NCBI RefSeq assembly: GCF_000701465.1
Contig: NZ_JNIY01000003.1
Coordinates: forward strand, 682,001-746,000
Direction of reading: 5' to 3'
Source: Paraoerskovia marina DSM 21750
GTDB taxonomy: Bacteria > Actinomycetota > Actinomycetes > Actinomycetales > Cellulomonadaceae
DNA length: 64,000 nt
Under the pieces are notes generated by a model that saw only the letters and a program-made list of their open reading frames with translations, made no database searches and was not told the origin of the DNA. Shown here piece by piece: positions 13,644-26,108 of the stretch (within the stretch, counting starts at the first letter, position 1; every line of letters begins with the position of its first letter). The position numbers were made by a program, and so were the translations under genes.

Positions 13644-13650
13644 TCCGGTC

Positions 13651-13683
13651 CGGACGACGACGCAGACCCTGTGTCGTCGTCCG
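13651..13683 (+). other. Intercistronic hairpin between rpsG and fusA
   Basis: The perfect 11-bp arms CGGACGACGAC and GTCGTCGTCCG surround an 11-base loop, starting 8 bases after the rpsG stop. There is no T-run. It may set the level of fusA-tuf relative to rpsL-rpsG or serve as a processing site; this role is inferred only. Confidence 0.5.
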
Positions 13684-13736
13684 AGGGGCCGTACGGCCCG
13701 CCTCGTCCCAACCCACGACCCAAGGGGAAACACACC

Positions 13737-15839
<2,103 letters not shown>

Positions 15840-15955
15840 GTCCCCACAGGTCGACCCCTGCACCACCCATCAACCTGTAGCGACCCGCACGCCCCGCAGA
15901 TGCATCTCGCATCTGCATCGTTCGGCACAACTACCCAAGTCCCAGGAGGACCCCA

Positions 15956-17152
15956 GTGGCGAAGGCCAAGTTCGAGCGGAACAAGCCGCACGTCAACGTC
16001 GGCACCATCGGTCACGTTGACCACGGTAAGACGACGCTGACGGCAGCGATCTCGAAGACGCTCGCAGAGAAGTACCCGGACCTGCCGGCGAACACGCTGC
16101 GCAACTTCGACGAGATCGATGCGGCTCCCGAGGAGAAGCAGCGCGGTATCACGATCAACATCGCGCACATCGAGTACGAGACCCCTGCGCGTCACTACGC
16201 GCACGTCGACGCTCCCGGGCACGCCGACTACATCAAAAACATGATCACCGGTGCCGCCCAGATGGACGGCGCGATCCTGGTGGTCGCCGCGACCGACGGT
16301 CCGATGGCCCAGACGCGTGAGCACGTCCTGCTCGCTCGTCAGGTCGGCGTTCCCTACCTGCTCGTGGCGCTCAACAAGTCCGACATGGTCGACGACGAGG
16401 AGATCCTCGAGCTCGTCGAGATGGAGGTCCGTGAGCTCCTCTCCTCGCAGGAGTTCGACGGCGACAACGCTCCCGTCGTGCGCGTCTCCGGTCTGAAGGC
16501 TCTCGAGGGCGACCCCGAGTGGACCGAGAAGATCGTCGAGCTCATGAACGCTGTCGACGAGTTCGTCCCCGAGCCCGAGCGTGAGCTGGACAAGCCGTTC
16601 CTCATGCCCGTCGAGGACGTCTTCACGATCACCGGTCGTGGAACCGTCGTCACCGGCAAGGTCGAGCGTGGCGTCCTGGACGTCAACTCGGACGTCGAGA
16701 TCGTCGGCATCCGCCAGCCGCAGAAGACCACGGTCACCGGTATCGAGACCTTCCACAAGCAGATGGACCAGGCGCAGGCCGGCGACAACACCGGTCTCCT
16801 CCTCCGCGGTCTGAAGCGCGAAGAGGTCGAGCGTGGCCAGGTCGTCGTGAAGCCGGGTTCGATCACCCCGCACACGGACTTCGAGGCCCAGGTCTACATC
16901 CTCGGCAAGGACGAGGGCGGGCGTCACAACCCGTTCTACTCGAACTACCGTCCGCAGTTCTACTTCCGCACCACGGACGTCACCGGCGTCATCACGCTGC
17001 CCGAGGGCACCGAGATGGTCATGCCCGGCGACAACACCGAGATGTCGGTCGAGCTCATCCAGCCGATCGCCATGGAAGAGGGCCTCGGCTTCGCCATCCG
17101 TGAGGGTGGCCGTACCGTCGGCTCCGGCCGCGTGACGAAGATCATCAAGTGA
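15956..17152 (+). CDS. tuf: Elongation factor Tu
   Basis: The 398-residue EF-Tu carries [10 protein letters not shown] (G1), [12 protein letters not shown] (G3) and NKSD (G4), followed by the two beta-barrel domains and the normal end [10 protein letters not shown]-Tu delivers aminoacyl-tRNA to the ribosome as a GTP complex. The start is GTG with AGGAGG upstream. It closes the str operon 116 bp after fusA and is followed by two hairpins. No second tuf is in the window. Confidence 0.99.
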   Translation: MAKAKFERNKPHVNVGTIGHVDHGKTTLTAAISKTLAEKYPDLPANTLRNFDEIDAAPEEKQRGITINIAHIEYETPARHYAHVDAPGHADYIKNMITGAAQMDGAILVVAATDGPMAQTREHVLLARQVGVPYLLVALNKSDMVDDEEILELVEMEVRELLSSQEFDGDNAPVVRVSGLKALEGDPEWTEKIVELMNAVDEFVPEPERELDKPFLMPVEDVFTITGRGTVVTGKVERGVLDVNSDVEIVGIRQPQKTTVTGIETFHKQMDQAQAGDNTGLLLRGLKREEVERGQVVVKPGSITPHTDFEAQVYILGKDEGGRHNPFYSNYRPQFYFRTTDVTGVITLPEGTEMVMPGDNTEMSVELIQPIAMEEGLGFAIREGGRTVGSGRVTKIIK

Positions 17153-17161
17153 TCTACCGCT

Positions 17162-17234
17162 GCTGCCGGCCCCTCCCGGGCCGGTAGCAGCCCCCACGAA
17201 GGCTCTGGCGCTTTCATGCGTCAGAGCCTTCGTG
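17162..17234 (+). terminator. Double terminator hairpin after tuf
   Basis: The first hairpin (17162-17191) pairs GCTGCCGGCCC with GGGCCGGTAGCAGC, with a 3-base bulge. The second (17195-17234) pairs CACGAAGGCTCTGGCGC with GCGTCAGAGCCTTCGTG and is the stronger one. Together they end the str operon ahead of a long gap before rpsJ. Confidence 0.8.
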
Positions 17235-17673
17235 CTGCTTCCCGCCCGACCGGCGGGTGGGGTTCTCGGGAGGGCGTCGTCGACGTCACAGCTCCCGGCT
17301 GCCCCACGGACTTGGCTGATCGCACCTTCGTGTGCGAGGATAGTCAAGTTGCCTGCTACGGGCGCGCTCTTTCAAGTTTCGAACAGTGTGTTGAACCGGC
17401 CTCGAGGATTCGGGGCAAGCGGCCATGCCGCGGGTTGAGCTTGCTGTCGTCGATGAGATCGAGCACCCCGCGGAACACACGTTCTGACGCAGGCGGGAAA
17501 ACGTTGCGCTTCGTCGCTGATGGTCTGGCCCTCGGGTCAGGTCGCCGGCGGAACGCATATCCAACGGCCCCACACCGAACCGGTGTGCGCGTCGCGGCGA
17601 GTCAGAGTAAGCGACACGCCCGAGCGCGGGGGTCGGACAGCTAGCGGTTCGAGAGAGAGAGTCAGACGACGCC
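17235..17673 (+). promoter_or_regulatory. Long S10-operon upstream region and leader
   Basis: There are 439 bp without a supported gene between the tuf terminator and rpsJ. A possible promoter lies at 17312-17342 (TTGGCT, 19 bp, GAGGAT), which would give a leader of about 330 nt. The leader includes a small hairpin CACACCG-AAC-CGGTGTG at 17571-17587. Long leaders of S10 operons are autoregulated by L4 in gamma-proteobacteria; no such fold could be confirmed here. Confidence 0.35.
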
Positions 17674-17982
17674 ATGGCGGGACAGAAGATCCGCATCCGG
17701 CTCAAGTCCTACGACCACGAGGTCATCGACAGTTCGGCGCGCAAGATCGTCGACACGGTGAGCCGCGCTGGTGCGACGGTCGTGGGCCCGGTGCCGCTGC
17801 CGACGGAGAAGAACGTGTTCTGCGTCATCCGATCGCCTCACAAGTACAAGGACAGCCGTGAGCACTTCGAGATGCGTACGCACAAGCGGTTGATCGACAT
17901 CATCGATCCCACGCCGAAGGCGGTCGACTCGCTCATGCGACTCGACCTCCCCGCGGACGTGAACATCGAGATCAAGCTCTGA
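17674..17982 (+). CDS. rpsJ: 30S ribosomal protein S10
   Basis: This 102-residue protein begins [15 protein letters not shown] and contains [19 protein letters not shown], full length for S10. In the ribosome it is part of the 30S head; elsewhere it pairs with NusB in antitermination. It is the first gene of the S10 cluster, with a weak purine-rich GAGAGAGAG upstream and rplC 14 bp downstream. Confidence 0.98.
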   Translation: MAGQKIRIRLKSYDHEVIDSSARKIVDTVSRAGATVVGPVPLPTEKNVFCVIRSPHKYKDSREHFEMRTHKRLIDIIDPTPKAVDSLMRLDLPADVNIEIKL

Positions 17983-17996
17983 GGCTGGAGGACATT

Positions 17997-18659
17997 ATGA
18001 CTACCCCCCAGCAGAACGAACGCGCCGTGACGGCTGCGCTCGGGACGAAGCTCGGCATGACCCAGGTGTGGGACGACAACGGACGGCTGGTCCCTGTGAC
18101 CGTCGTCGCGGTCGCTCCCAACGTGGTCACGCAGGTCCGCTCGGACGAGACGGACGGCTACCACGCGATTCAGCTGGCAGCCGGGCAGATCGACCCGCGC
18201 AAGGTCACGAACCCGCTGAAGGGTCACTTCGAGAAGGCCGGCGTCACGCCGCGCCGTCACGTCGCAGAGGTCCGCACCGCGGACGCTGCGTCGTACGAGC
18301 TCGGCCAGGAGATCACGGCGGAGGCCTTCACGGCCGGCGCCAAGGTCGACGTCGTCGGGACCACCAAGGGCAAGGGCACGGCCGGTGTGATGAAGCGTCA
18401 CGGCTTCCACGGTGTCGGCGCCTCCCACGGTTCGCACCGCAACCACCGCAAGCCCGGTTCGATCGGTGGGGCCTCGACCCCGTCGCGAGTCTTCAAGGGC
18501 ATGCGGATGGCCGGGCGTATGGGTCACGACCGTCAGACCACCATGAACCTGACCGTCCACGCGGTCGACGCAGAGAAGGGTCTGCTGCTCGTCAAGGGCG
18601 CAGTTCCCGGCCCTAAGGGCGGCGTCGTTCTCGTGCGTAGCGCAGTGAAGGGAGCCTGA
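17997..18659 (+). CDS. rplC: 50S ribosomal protein L3
   Basis: The 220-residue protein has the L3 start ([17 protein letters not shown]) and the conserved loop [23 protein letters not shown] around residues 137-160, which reaches toward the peptidyl-transferase centre. The N-terminus carries about 12 extra residues. The ATG at 17997 follows a GGAGGA site. It lies between rpsJ and rplD in the S10 cluster. Confidence 0.98.
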   Translation: MTTPQQNERAVTAALGTKLGMTQVWDDNGRLVPVTVVAVAPNVVTQVRSDETDGYHAIQLAAGQIDPRKVTNPLKGHFEKAGVTPRRHVAEVRTADAASYELGQEITAEAFTAGAKVDVVGTTKGKGTAGVMKRHGFHGVGASHGSHRNHRKPGSIGGASTPSRVFKGMRMAGRMGHDRQTTMNLTVHAVDAEKGLLLVKGAVPGPKGGVVLVRSAVKGA

Positions 18660-18664
18660 TACCC

Positions 18665-19363
18665 ATGGCTGCTCAGACTGTTGACGTCCTGGACGCGAAG
18701 GGCAAGAAGGCCGGCAAGGCCGAGCTTCCTGCCGACATCTTCGACGTGCAGACGAACGTCCCCCTGATCCACCAGGTCGTCGTCGCCCAGCGTGCTGCTG
18801 CACGTCAGGGCACGGCCTCGACCAAGACCCGCGGCGAGGTCCGCGGTGGTGGACGCAAGCCTTACAAGCAGAAGGGCACTGGCCGCGCACGCCAGGGCTC
18901 GACGCGTGCTCCGCAGTTCGCCGGCGGTGGCACCGTCCACGGCCCGCAGCCGCGCAGCTACGACCAGCGGACCCCCAAGAAGATGAAGGTCGCCGCCCTC
19001 CGCGGTGCCCTCTCCGACCGGGCTCGCGCAGGCCGCGTGCACGTCGTCTCCGGCTTCGGCGTGGACGGCGTGCCGTCCACCAAGACGGCCCTGTCGACGA
19101 TCGCCTCGCTGTCACCGCGCAAGCACGTCCTCGTGGTGACCGAGCGCAACGACGAGATCACGATCAAGTCGCTGCGGAACGTCGAGCAGGTGCACCTTCT
19201 GGTTGCTGACCAGCTGAACACCTACGACGTGCTCGTCTCGGACGACGTCGTCTTCACCGAGGGTGCGCTCTCCGCGTTCCTCGCGGGCCCGGCCACCGGC
19301 CGCGGCGCGAAGGCTGTCGCGACCTCGGCCGAGGCGTCTGACGCCGAGGAGGCCGCCAAGTGA
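18665..19363 (+). CDS. rplD: 50S ribosomal protein L4
   Basis: This 232-residue L4 has the conserved extended loop region with [20 protein letters not shown] and [17 protein letters not shown], which lines the exit tunnel where macrolides bind. The C-terminus carries a short Ala/Glu-rich tail ([14 protein letters not shown]). It starts 5 bp after rplC, and its TGA overlaps the rplW GTG in a GTGA. Confidence 0.98.
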   Translation: MAAQTVDVLDAKGKKAGKAELPADIFDVQTNVPLIHQVVVAQRAAARQGTASTKTRGEVRGGGRKPYKQKGTGRARQGSTRAPQFAGGGTVHGPQPRSYDQRTPKKMKVAALRGALSDRARAGRVHVVSGFGVDGVPSTKTALSTIASLSPRKHVLVVTERNDEITIKSLRNVEQVHLLVADQLNTYDVLVSDDVVFTEGALSAFLAGPATGRGAKAVATSAEASDAEEAAK

Positions 19364-19650
19364 GCACCATTCAGAAGGACCCGCGCGAGATCCTGATCGC
19401 GCCGGTCGTCTCCGAGAAGAGCTACGCGCTGCTCGATGAGGGTAAGTACACCTTCATCGTGGACCCGGGCGCGAACAAGACTGAGATCAAGATTGCTGTC
19501 GAGCAGGTCTTCGACGTCAAGGTCTCCTCGGTCAACACGATCAACCGCAAGGGCAAGTCCCGTCGTACGCGGTTCGGTCTGGGTAAGCGCAAGGACACCA
19601 AGCGTGCGATCGTCACCCTCCGTGAGGGCACGATCGACATCTTCGGCTGA
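19360..19650 (+). CDS. rplW: 50S ribosomal protein L23
   Basis: This 96-residue L23 contains [23 protein letters not shown] and the conserved [16 protein letters not shown]23 sits at the tunnel exit and docks SRP and trigger factor. The GTG start overlaps the rplD stop by 4 bases, so translation is coupled. Confidence 0.98.
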   Translation: MSTIQKDPREILIAPVVSEKSYALLDEGKYTFIVDPGANKTEIKIAVEQVFDVKVSSVNTINRKGKSRRTRFGLGKRKDTKRAIVTLREGTIDIFG

Positions 19651-19681
19651 GCCGACGAGAGCAGATTGAGGACAGATCCCC

Positions 19682-20518
19682 ATGGGAATCCGTAAGCACA
19701 AGCCGACGACGCCTGGCCGCCGCGGCTCGAGCGTTGCCGACTTCGTCGAGGTCACGCGCTCGCAGCCGGAGAAGTCGCTGGTCCGTCCCCTGTCGAAGAC
19801 GGGCGGTCGCAACAACTCGGGCCGCATCACGACCCGGCACAAGGGCGGTGGCCACAAGCGCGCCTACCGCGTGATCGACTTCCGTCGTCACGACAAGGAC
19901 GGCGTGCCGGCGAAGGTCGCGCACATCGAGTATGACCCGAACCGCACGGCGCGCATCGCGCTCCTGCACTACCTGGACGGCGAGAAGCGGTACATCATCG
20001 CGCCGAACAAGTTGAAGCAGGGCGACATGATCGAGAACGGCGCCGGAGCGGACATCAAGCCTGGTAACAACCTGCCGTTGCGCAACATCCCGACCGGTAC
20101 GGTCATCCACGCGATCGAGCTTCGGCCCGGTGGCGGTGCGAAGATCGCCCGTTCGGCTGGTGCCTCCGTGCAGCTCGTCGCCAAGGACGGCCCCTACGCC
20201 CAGCTGCGTATGCCGTCCGGCGAGATCCGCAACGTCGACCTGCGCTGCCGCGCCACGGTCGGCGAGGTGGGCAACGCCGAGCAGTCGAACATCAACTGGG
20301 GCAAGGCCGGCCGTAACCGCTGGAAGGGCATCCGCCCGACCGTGCGTGGTGTCGTCATGAACCCGGTTGACCACCCCCACGGTGGTGGTGAAGGCAAGAC
20401 CTCCGGTGGACGTCACCCGGTGAGCCCCTGGGGCAAGCCGGAGGGGCGCACCCGCCACCCGAACAAGCCGAGTGACAAGCTGATCGTGCGGCGTCGCCGT
20501 ACCGGCAAGAAGCGCTGA
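19682..20518 (+). CDS. rplB: 50S ribosomal protein L2
   Basis: The 278-residue L2 has the conserved core [22 protein letters not shown] and the region [21 protein letters not shown], which includes the histidine (DHPHGGG) close to the peptidyl-transferase centre. L2 is needed for subunit association and catalysis. It sits 31 bp after rplW and 15 bp before rpsS. Confidence 0.99.
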   Translation: MGIRKHKPTTPGRRGSSVADFVEVTRSQPEKSLVRPLSKTGGRNNSGRITTRHKGGGHKRAYRVIDFRRHDKDGVPAKVAHIEYDPNRTARIALLHYLDGEKRYIIAPNKLKQGDMIENGAGADIKPGNNLPLRNIPTGTVIHAIELRPGGGAKIARSAGASVQLVAKDGPYAQLRMPSGEIRNVDLRCRATVGEVGNAEQSNINWGKAGRNRWKGIRPTVRGVVMNPVDHPHGGGEGKTSGGRHPVSPWGKPEGRTRHPNKPSDKLIVRRRRTGKKR

Positions 20519-20533
20519 TAGGAGCCTGGAGAC

Positions 20534-20815
20534 ATGCCTCGTAGCCTGAAGAAGGGCCCCTTCGTCGACGACCACCTGCAGAAGAAGGTGGATGGTCAGA
20601 ACGAGAAGGGGACCAAGAACGTCATCAAGACGTGGTCCCGTCGGTCGGTCGTCACGCCCGACTTCCTCGGACACACTTTTGCCGTGCACGACGGTCGCAA
20701 GCACACTCCCGTGTTCGTCACCGAGTCGATGGTCGGGCACAAGCTCGGCGAGTTCGCTCCCACGCGGACCTTCCGCGGCCACGTGAAGGACGACAAGAAG
20801 GGGCGTCGCCGCTGA
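20534..20815 (+). CDS. rpsS: 30S ribosomal protein S19
   Basis: This 93-residue protein begins [15 protein letters not shown] and contains KTWSRRS, full length for S19, which contacts S13 in the 30S head and the subunit bridge. GGAGCCTGGAGAC lies just upstream of the ATG. A 70-bp gap separates it from rplV. Confidence 0.98.
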   Translation: MPRSLKKGPFVDDHLQKKVDGQNEKGTKNVIKTWSRRSVVTPDFLGHTFAVHDGRKHTPVFVTESMVGHKLGEFAPTRTFRGHVKDDKKGRRR

Positions 20816-20885
20816 CGCCGTGCCCTCGGGCACAGCGACAGCGTGACGTCTCCGACGGTCACTAGAGACAGAAGGCAGGACAGCA

Positions 20886-21257
20886 ATGGAAGCCAAGGCG
20901 CAGGCGCGGTTCGTCCGTGTCACGCCCCAGAAGGCCCGGCGCGTCGTGGACCTCATCCGTGGCAAGCAGGCCGCTGAGGCAGTCGCGGTGCTGAAGTTCG
21001 CACCGCAGTCAGCGAGCGAGCCGATCCGGAAGGTCGTGGAGAGCGCGATCGCCAACGCGCGAGTGAAGGCCGACAACGCGAGCGAGCGGTTCGACGAGCA
21101 GGAGCTCGTCGTCACCGAGGCGTTCGTGGACGAGGGCCCCACGCTCAAGCGTTTCCGGCCACGGGCACAGGGTCGGGCGAGCCAAATCCTCAAGCGGACG
21201 AGCCACATCACCGTGGTCGTCGCTCCGCGTGAAGACACGAAGGGAAGGGCCCGATAG
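20886..21257 (+). CDS. rplV: 50S ribosomal protein L22
   Basis: The 123-residue L22 contains [23 protein letters not shown] and the tunnel-lining beta-hairpin region around [15 protein letters not shown]. Its TAG overlaps the rpsC GTG by one base. The upstream sequence has an AGGACAG site. Confidence 0.98.
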   Translation: MEAKAQARFVRVTPQKARRVVDLIRGKQAAEAVAVLKFAPQSASEPIRKVVESAIANARVKADNASERFDEQELVVTEAFVDEGPTLKRFRPRAQGRASQILKRTSHITVVVAPREDTKGRAR

Positions 21258-22093
21258 TGGGACAGAAGGTTCACCCGCACGGGTACCGTCTCGGCATCTC
21301 GACCGACCACCGCTCGCGGTGGTTCGCCGACAGCACCAAGCCCGGCCAGCGGTACCGCGACTACGTCCGCGAGGACGTCGAGATCCGCAAGGTCATGGGC
21401 ACGGGGCTCGAGCGTGCCGGTATCTCCAAGGTGGAGATCGAGCGCACGCGTGACCGCGTTCGTGTCGACATCCACACCGCACGTCCGGGCATCGTCATCG
21501 GTCGCCGTGGCGCCGAGGCCGACCGCATCCGCGGCGAGCTCGAGAAGCTCACGGGCAAGCAGGTTCAGCTGAACATCCTCGAGGTCAAGAACCCCGAGAT
21601 CGACGCTCAGCTGGTCGCCCAGGGCATCGCCGAGCAGCTCGCGAGCCGCGTGTCGTTCCGACGCGCGATGCGCAAGGGTATGCAGTCGGCACAGCGTGCC
21701 GGCGCCAAGGGTATCCGCGTGCAGGTCGCCGGCCGTCTCGGCGGCGCCGAGATGAGCCGTTCGGAGTTCTACCGCGAGGGCCGCGTGCCCCTGCACACGC
21801 TCCGCGCGTACATCGACTACGGCTTCTTCGAGGCCCGCACGACCTTCGGCCGCATCGGCGTGAAGGTCTGGGTCTACAAGGGCGACATGACCGAGAAGGA
21901 GTTCGCCGCACAGCAGGCGAGCGCCGCTCCTCGCCAGGGCCGTGGCGGCCCTCGCGGCGGTGGCGCACGTGGCCCGCGTCGTGGTGGCGAGCGTCCCGCC
22001 GAGCGGGCTCCGCAGTCCGAGGCTCCGGCTGCCGCTGAGGCACCCGCAGCTTCTGCGGAGAAGCCGGCGACCGAGACCGGAACGGAGGCCTGA
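21257..22093 (+). CDS. rpsC: 30S ribosomal protein S3 with disordered C-terminal tail
   Basis: The 278-residue S3 has the KH domain ([19 protein letters not shown], near residue 76) and the C-terminal S3 domain with [24 protein letters not shown]3 lines the mRNA entry channel. From about residue 222 there is a tail of about 55 residues, first Gly/Arg-rich ([17 protein letters not shown]) and then Ala/Pro/Glu-rich, longer than in E. coli but common in Actinobacteria. The GTG start is coupled to the rplV stop (TAGTG). Confidence 0.98.
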   Translation: MGQKVHPHGYRLGISTDHRSRWFADSTKPGQRYRDYVREDVEIRKVMGTGLERAGISKVEIERTRDRVRVDIHTARPGIVIGRRGAEADRIRGELEKLTGKQVQLNILEVKNPEIDAQLVAQGIAEQLASRVSFRRAMRKGMQSAQRAGAKGIRVQVAGRLGGAEMSRSEFYREGRVPLHTLRAYIDYGFFEARTTFGRIGVKVWVYKGDMTEKEFAAQQASAAPRQGRGGPRGGGARGPRRGGERPAERAPQSEAPAAAEAPAASAEKPATETGTEA

Positions 22094-22095
22094 CC

Positions 22096-22515
22096 ATGCT
22101 GATCCCTCGCAGGGTCAAGCACCGCAAGCAGCACCACCCGTCGCGCTCCGGTGCGGCCAAGGGCGGGACGACGATTGCTTTTGGTGACTACGGAATCCAG
22201 GCGATCGACCCGGCCTACGTCACGAACCGCCAGATCGAGGCGGCTCGTATCGCGATGACTCGCCACATCAAGCGTGGCGGTAAGGTCTGGATCAACATCT
22301 ACCCGGACCGTCCGCTCACGAAGAAGCCTGCCGAGACCCGCATGGGTTCCGGTAAGGGTTCGCCCGAGTGGTGGGTCGCCAACGTCAAGCCGGGCCGGAT
22401 CATGTTTGAGCTGGCCGGCGTCGATGAGGAGCTCGCTCGTGAGGCCATGCGCCGTGCGATGCACAAGCTCCCGATGAAGTGCCGCTTCGTGGTGCGTGAA
22501 GGTGGTGGCAACTGA
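22096..22515 (+). CDS. rplP: 50S ribosomal protein L16
   Basis: This 139-residue L16 begins [15 protein letters not shown] and contains the conserved [13 protein letters not shown] and [12 protein letters not shown]. It helps position A-site tRNA. It starts 2 bp after rpsC, and its TGA overlaps the rpmC ATG by one base. Confidence 0.98.
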   Translation: MLIPRRVKHRKQHHPSRSGAAKGGTTIAFGDYGIQAIDPAYVTNRQIEAARIAMTRHIKRGGKVWINIYPDRPLTKKPAETRMGSGKGSPEWWVANVKPGRIMFELAGVDEELAREAMRRAMHKLPMKCRFVVREGGGN

Positions 22516-22751
22516 TGGCTGTCGGTACCAAGGAACTCGCGACGACGGAGCTCGACGCGTTTGACGACGAGCGTCTCGTCGCCGAGCTGAAGAAGGCCAA
22601 GGAGGAGATGTTCAACCTCCGCTTCCAGGCGGCCACCGGCCAGCTGGAGAGCCACGGCCGACTGAAGGCAGTGCGTCGTGACATTGCACGTATCTACACG
22701 GTGATCCGCGAGCGCGAGCTCGGCATCCGGACCGCCCCGAGCGCCGAGTGA
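22515..22751 (+). CDS. rpmC: 50S ribosomal protein L29
   Basis: The 78-residue L29 contains the signature [21 protein letters not shown] followed by an Arg-rich helix ([21 protein letters not shown]). It lies at the tunnel exit beside L23. The ATG overlaps the rplP stop (TGATG). Confidence 0.97.
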   Translation: MAVGTKELATTELDAFDDERLVAELKKAKEEMFNLRFQAATGQLESHGRLKAVRRDIARIYTVIRERELGIRTAPSAE

Positions 22752-22762
22752 GTGAGGCTGGA

Positions 22763-23053
22763 ATGAGCGAGAAGGCAAACGCGGCCGAGGCCGCAACGCC
22801 CACCCGTTCGCACCGGAAGACGCGGCGCGGATACGTGGTGAGCGACAAGATGGACAAGACCGTCGTGGTGGAGGTCGAGGACCGGGTCAAGCACCCGCTC
22901 TACGGCAAGGTCATCCGACGGACGACCAAGGTCAAGGCGCACGACGAGCAGAACACTGCCGGCGTGGGCGACCTGGTCGAGATCATGGAGACTCGCCCGC
23001 TGTCCGCCTCGAAGCGGTGGCGCCTGGTCGAGATCCACGAGAAGGCCAAGTAG
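22763..23053 (+). CDS. rpsQ: 30S ribosomal protein S17
   Basis: The S17 core [20 protein letters not shown] and [22 protein letters not shown] is clear. Two starts are possible: a GTG at 22748 overlapping the rpmC stop in a GTGA, or the ATG at 22763 with GAGG about 6 bases upstream. I chose the ATG (96 residues); the GTG would add five residues. S17 binds 16S rRNA early in 30S assembly. It ends the contiguous S10 block, and a strong hairpin follows. Confidence 0.95.
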   Translation: MSEKANAAEAATPTRSHRKTRRGYVVSDKMDKTVVVEVEDRVKHPLYGKVIRRTTKVKAHDEQNTAGVGDLVEIMETRPLSASKRWRLVEIHEKAK

Positions 23054-23059
23054 CACGCT

Positions 23060-23091
23060 AGTCGCGGTGGGCCGAGAGGCCCGCCGCGACT
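23060..23091 (+). terminator. Terminator-like hairpin between rpsQ and rplN
   Basis: The 14-base arms AGTCGCGGTGGGCC and GGCCCGCCGCGACT (one T:G pair, loop GAGA) begin 6 bases after the rpsQ stop. The 146-bp gap is the largest inside the S10-spc block, and this hairpin marks the classical S10/spc boundary. A partial terminator or an mRNA-processing site is likely. I found no convincing promoter before rplN. Confidence 0.65.
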
Positions 23092-23199
23092 GCACAGTGA
23101 CTGACCCGGCCGTCGCCAGGCGGCGGCCGACACTGACAGATATCCGTTCGGCAAGGCTCGCTGAGTGCGAGAACCAGCTCGACGACAGGAGTTCACTAC

Positions 23200-23568
23200 A
23201 TGATCCAGCAGGAGTCGCGACTTCGGGTCGCCGACAACACGGGTGCGAAGGAAATCCTCTGCATCCGCGTTCTCGGTGGTTCGGGCCGTCGCTACGCCGG
23301 AATCGGCGACACCATCGTCGCAACCGTCAAGGACGCGATCCCGGGCGGAAACGTCAAGAAGGGCGACGTGGTCAAGGCCGTCATCGTCCGTACCGTCAAG
23401 GAGCGCCGTCGTCCCGACGGTTCCTACATCAAGTTCGATGAGAACGCCGCCGTGATCCTCAAGAACGAGGGGGAGCCGCGCGGTACGCGCATCTTCGGCC
23501 CCGTCGGTCGTGAGCTTCGTGACAAGAAGTTCATGAAGATCATCTCGCTGGCTCCGGAGGTGCTCTGA
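23200..23568 (+). CDS. rplN: 50S ribosomal protein L14
   Basis: The 122-residue L14 begins [18 protein letters not shown] and contains the signature with [14 protein letters not shown]. It forms an intersubunit bridge with 16S rRNA. It is the first gene after the S10/spc boundary hairpin and lies 2 bp before rplX. Confidence 0.98.
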   Translation: MIQQESRLRVADNTGAKEILCIRVLGGSGRRYAGIGDTIVATVKDAIPGGNVKKGDVVKAVIVRTVKERRRPDGSYIKFDENAAVILKNEGEPRGTRIFGPVGRELRDKKFMKIISLAPEVL

Positions 23569-23570
23569 CT

Positions 23571-23912
23571 ATGGCCAAGATCAAGAAGGGCGACCTCGTC
23601 GTCGTCATCTCTGGCAAGGACCGCGGCAAGCAGGGGCGTGTCCTCGAGGTCCTGAAGGACCGCGACCGTCTGGTCGTCGAGGGCGTCCAGCGTGTCACGA
23701 AGCACGTCAAGGAGGGGCAGTCGCAGCGCGGCACCCGCACCGGCGGCATCGAGACGGTCGAGGCACCCATCCACCTGAGCAACGTGATGGTGGTTGACCC
23801 GGAGACCAAGAAGGGCACCCGCGTCGGGTACCGCACCGAAGAGGTCGAGCGCGATGGCCGTACGCGGACGACGCGTGTTCGCGTCGCCAAGCGCTCCGGG
23901 AAGGACATCTGA
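23571..23912 (+). CDS. rplX: 50S ribosomal protein L24
   Basis: This 113-residue L24 has an N-terminal KOW motif ([22 protein letters not shown]) and the downstream [20 protein letters not shown]24 starts 50S assembly. Its TGA overlaps the rplE ATG by one base. Confidence 0.98.
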   Translation: MAKIKKGDLVVVISGKDRGKQGRVLEVLKDRDRLVVEGVQRVTKHVKEGQSQRGTRTGGIETVEAPIHLSNVMVVDPETKKGTRVGYRTEEVERDGRTRTTRVRVAKRSGKDI

Positions 23913-24481
23913 TGAGCGAGACGCTCGAGGCTCCGGCGACCCCTCGCCTGAAGCAGAAGTACCGCGACGAGATCATCGATGGTCTTCGCGAGGAGTTCAG
24001 CCACGCCAACGTCAACCAGGTTGCCGGCCTCACCAAGGTCGTCGTCAACATGGGTGTCGGTGACGCGGCCAAGGACTCCAAGCTCATCGAGGGTGCTATC
24101 CGCGACCTGACCGCGATCACGGGTCAGAAGCCGCAGGTCACCAAGGCGCGCAAGTCCATCGCACAGTTCAAGCTGCGTGAGGGCATGCCGATCGGTGCGC
24201 ACGTCACGCTGCGTGGCGACCGCATGTGGGAGTTCCTGGACCGCCTCACGGCGACCGCGCTCCCGCGCATCCGCGACTTCCGCGGACTGTCCCCGAAGCA
24301 GTTCGACGGGAACGGCAACTACACCTTCGGTCTCACCGAGCAGTCGATGTTCCACGAGATCGACCAGGACAAGATCGACCGTGTCCGTGGTATGGACATC
24401 ACGGTTGTGACGACCGCGACGACGGACGACGAGGGCCGCTCCCTGCTGCGCCGCCTCGGCTTCCCCTTCAAGGAGAACTGA
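23912..24481 (+). CDS. rplE: 50S ribosomal protein L5
   Basis: The 189-residue L5 contains [16 protein letters not shown] and the P-site loop region with [21 protein letters not shown]5 binds 5S rRNA and contacts P-site tRNA. The ATG is coupled to the rplX stop, and rpsN starts 1 bp after its end. Confidence 0.98.
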   Translation: MSETLEAPATPRLKQKYRDEIIDGLREEFSHANVNQVAGLTKVVVNMGVGDAAKDSKLIEGAIRDLTAITGQKPQVTKARKSIAQFKLREGMPIGAHVTLRGDRMWEFLDRLTATALPRIRDFRGLSPKQFDGNGNYTFGLTEQSMFHEIDQDKIDRVRGMDITVVTTATTDDEGRSLLRRLGFPFKEN

Positions 24482-24482
24482 C

Positions 24483-24668
24483 ATGGCGAAGAAGGCCCTG
24501 ATCAACAAGGCTGCCGCGAAGCCCAAGTTCGCGGTTCGTGCCTACACCCGGTGCCAGAAGTGCGGTCGCCCGCACTCCGTGTACCGCAAGTTCGGCCTCT
24601 GCCGCATCTGCCTTCGCGAGATGGCACACCGTGGTGAGCTCCCCGGCGTCACCAAGAGCAGCTGGTAA
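24483..24668 (+). CDS. rpsN: 30S ribosomal protein S14, zinc-binding type Z
   Basis: The 61-residue length and the two CXXC pairs (CQKC and CRIC, flanking [12 protein letters not shown]) identify the zinc-binding S14 variant. Some Actinobacteria also carry a zinc-independent paralogue elsewhere for zinc limitation; none is in this window. It belongs to the spc cluster between rplE and rpsH. Confidence 0.98.
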   Translation: MAKKALINKAAAKPKFAVRAYTRCQKCGRPHSVYRKFGLCRICLREMAHRGELPGVTKSSW

Positions 24669-24735
24669 CAACTACGTCGCAGGTCCGGCGAGCGCAAGCG
24701 AACCGGATACCCCGGCGAGGAAGGGCTGAAGCCCA

Positions 24736-25134
24736 ATGACGATGACCGACCCGATCGCAGACATGTTGACGCGTCTGCGTAACGCGAATTCAGCGGGCCA
24801 CGACACGGTCACCATGCCGTTCTCGAAGCTGAAGTCGCACATTGCAGAGATCCTCCAGGCGGAGGGATACATCGCCGGCTGGAACGTCGAGGACGCCCGT
24901 GTGGGCAAGAGCCTGACGCTCGAGCTGAAGTTCGGCCCCAACCGCGAGCGTGCGCTCGTGGGTGTGCGCCGTGTCTCGAAGCCCGGTCTTCGCGTGTACG
25001 CGAAGTCCACCAAGCTGCCCACGGTTCGTGGCGGCCTCGGCGTGGCCATCCTGTCCACGTCCTCCGGACTGCTGACCGATCAGCAGGCAACGGAGAAGGG
25101 CGTGGGCGGCGAAGTCCTCGCCTACGTCTGGTAA
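24736..25134 (+). CDS. rpsH: 30S ribosomal protein S8
   Basis: The 132-residue S8 starts [14 protein letters not shown] and ends with the signature [26 protein letters not shown]. In E. coli S8 binds 16S rRNA and represses the spc operon. The ATG at 24736 is used; an alternative ATG lies two codons later. AAGGG lies about 11 bases upstream. Confidence 0.98.
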   Translation: MTMTDPIADMLTRLRNANSAGHDTVTMPFSKLKSHIAEILQAEGYIAGWNVEDARVGKSLTLELKFGPNRERALVGVRRVSKPGLRVYAKSTKLPTVRGGLGVAILSTSSGLLTDQQATEKGVGGEVLAYVW

Positions 25135-25160
25135 CGGAACTCGGAAGGAGAGATAAGCCA

Positions 25161-25697
25161 ATGTCTCGAATCGGCAAGATCCCCGTTCCGGTCCCGGCCG
25201 GCGTGGACGTGACAGTCAGCGGTGCACTCGTGACGGTCAAGGGCCCCAAGGGAACCCTTGAGCACACGGTGCCCACCCCTATTACGGTCGAGCAGGAGGA
25301 CGGCACCCTCGCGGTGAAGCGTCCGAACGACGAGCGCGAGTCTCGCGCGCTGCACGGCCTCACCCGCACGCTCCTGTCGAACCTCATCACCGGGGTCACC
25401 GACGGATACGAGAAGAAGCTCGAGATCGTCGGCACCGGTTACCGTGTCGCCGCGAAGGGCTCGGACCTCGAGTTCGCCCTCGGCTTCAGCCACCCGGTGA
25501 TCATCAGCGCCCCCGAGGGCGTCACGTTCGCGGTGGAGAGCCCGACCAAGTTCTCGGTGAGCGGCATCGACAAGCAGCAGGTCGGCGAAGTCGCTGCGAA
25601 CATCCGCAAGATCCGCAAGCCCGAGCCCTACAAGGGCAAGGGCGTGCGATACGCCGGCGAGCAGGTCCGCCGCAAGGTCGGAAAGGCTGGTAAGTGA
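25161..25697 (+). CDS. rplF: 50S ribosomal protein L6
   Basis: The 178-residue L6 begins [15 protein letters not shown] and ends with the signature region [21 protein letters not shown]. It sits at the base of the L7/L12 stalk near the sarcin-ricin loop. GGAAGGAGA precedes the ATG. Its stop overlaps the rplR ATG by one base. Confidence 0.98.
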   Translation: MSRIGKIPVPVPAGVDVTVSGALVTVKGPKGTLEHTVPTPITVEQEDGTLAVKRPNDERESRALHGLTRTLLSNLITGVTDGYEKKLEIVGTGYRVAAKGSDLEFALGFSHPVIISAPEGVTFAVESPTKFSVSGIDKQQVGEVAANIRKIRKPEPYKGKGVRYAGEQVRRKVGKAGK

Positions 25698-26068
25698 TGG
25701 CTCTCAAGGTTTTGGGCAAGGGCAAGTCGGTTTCGCGCCGTCGTCGCCACGTCCGCCTGCGGAAGAAGATCACGGGAACGGCGGTCCGTCCGCGTCTCGT
25801 GGTGACCCGTTCGTCCCGTCACCTCACCGCTCAGGTTGTCGACGACACCGTCGGACGCACCGTGGTCTCCGCCTCGACGCTCGAGGCAGACCTGCGCGCG
25901 TCGGACGGCGACAAGACGGCCAAGGCGCGCCAGATCGGCGAGCTCGTTGCAGCCCGTGCGAAGGAGGCCGGCATCGAGTCGGTCGTCTTCGACCGCGGTG
26001 GCAACAAGTACCACGGCCGTGTGGCCGCGGTGGCCGAAGGTGCGCGCGAGGGCGGTCTGGCACTGTGA
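25697..26068 (+). CDS. rplR: 50S ribosomal protein L18
   Basis: This 123-residue protein contains [26 protein letters not shown] and the C-terminal [24 protein letters not shown], typical of L18, which binds 5S rRNA. The ATG at 25697 overlaps the rplF TGA; an in-frame GTG immediately precedes it and is a possible alternative start. Confidence 0.97.
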   Translation: MALKVLGKGKSVSRRRRHVRLRKKITGTAVRPRLVVTRSSRHLTAQVVDDTVGRTVVSASTLEADLRASDGDKTAKARQIGELVAARAKEAGIESVVFDRGGNKYHGRVAAVAEGAREGGLAL

Positions 26069-26108
26069 CGACGACGACCATTTCCGCACGGAAGCAAAGG
26101 ATTCTCTG

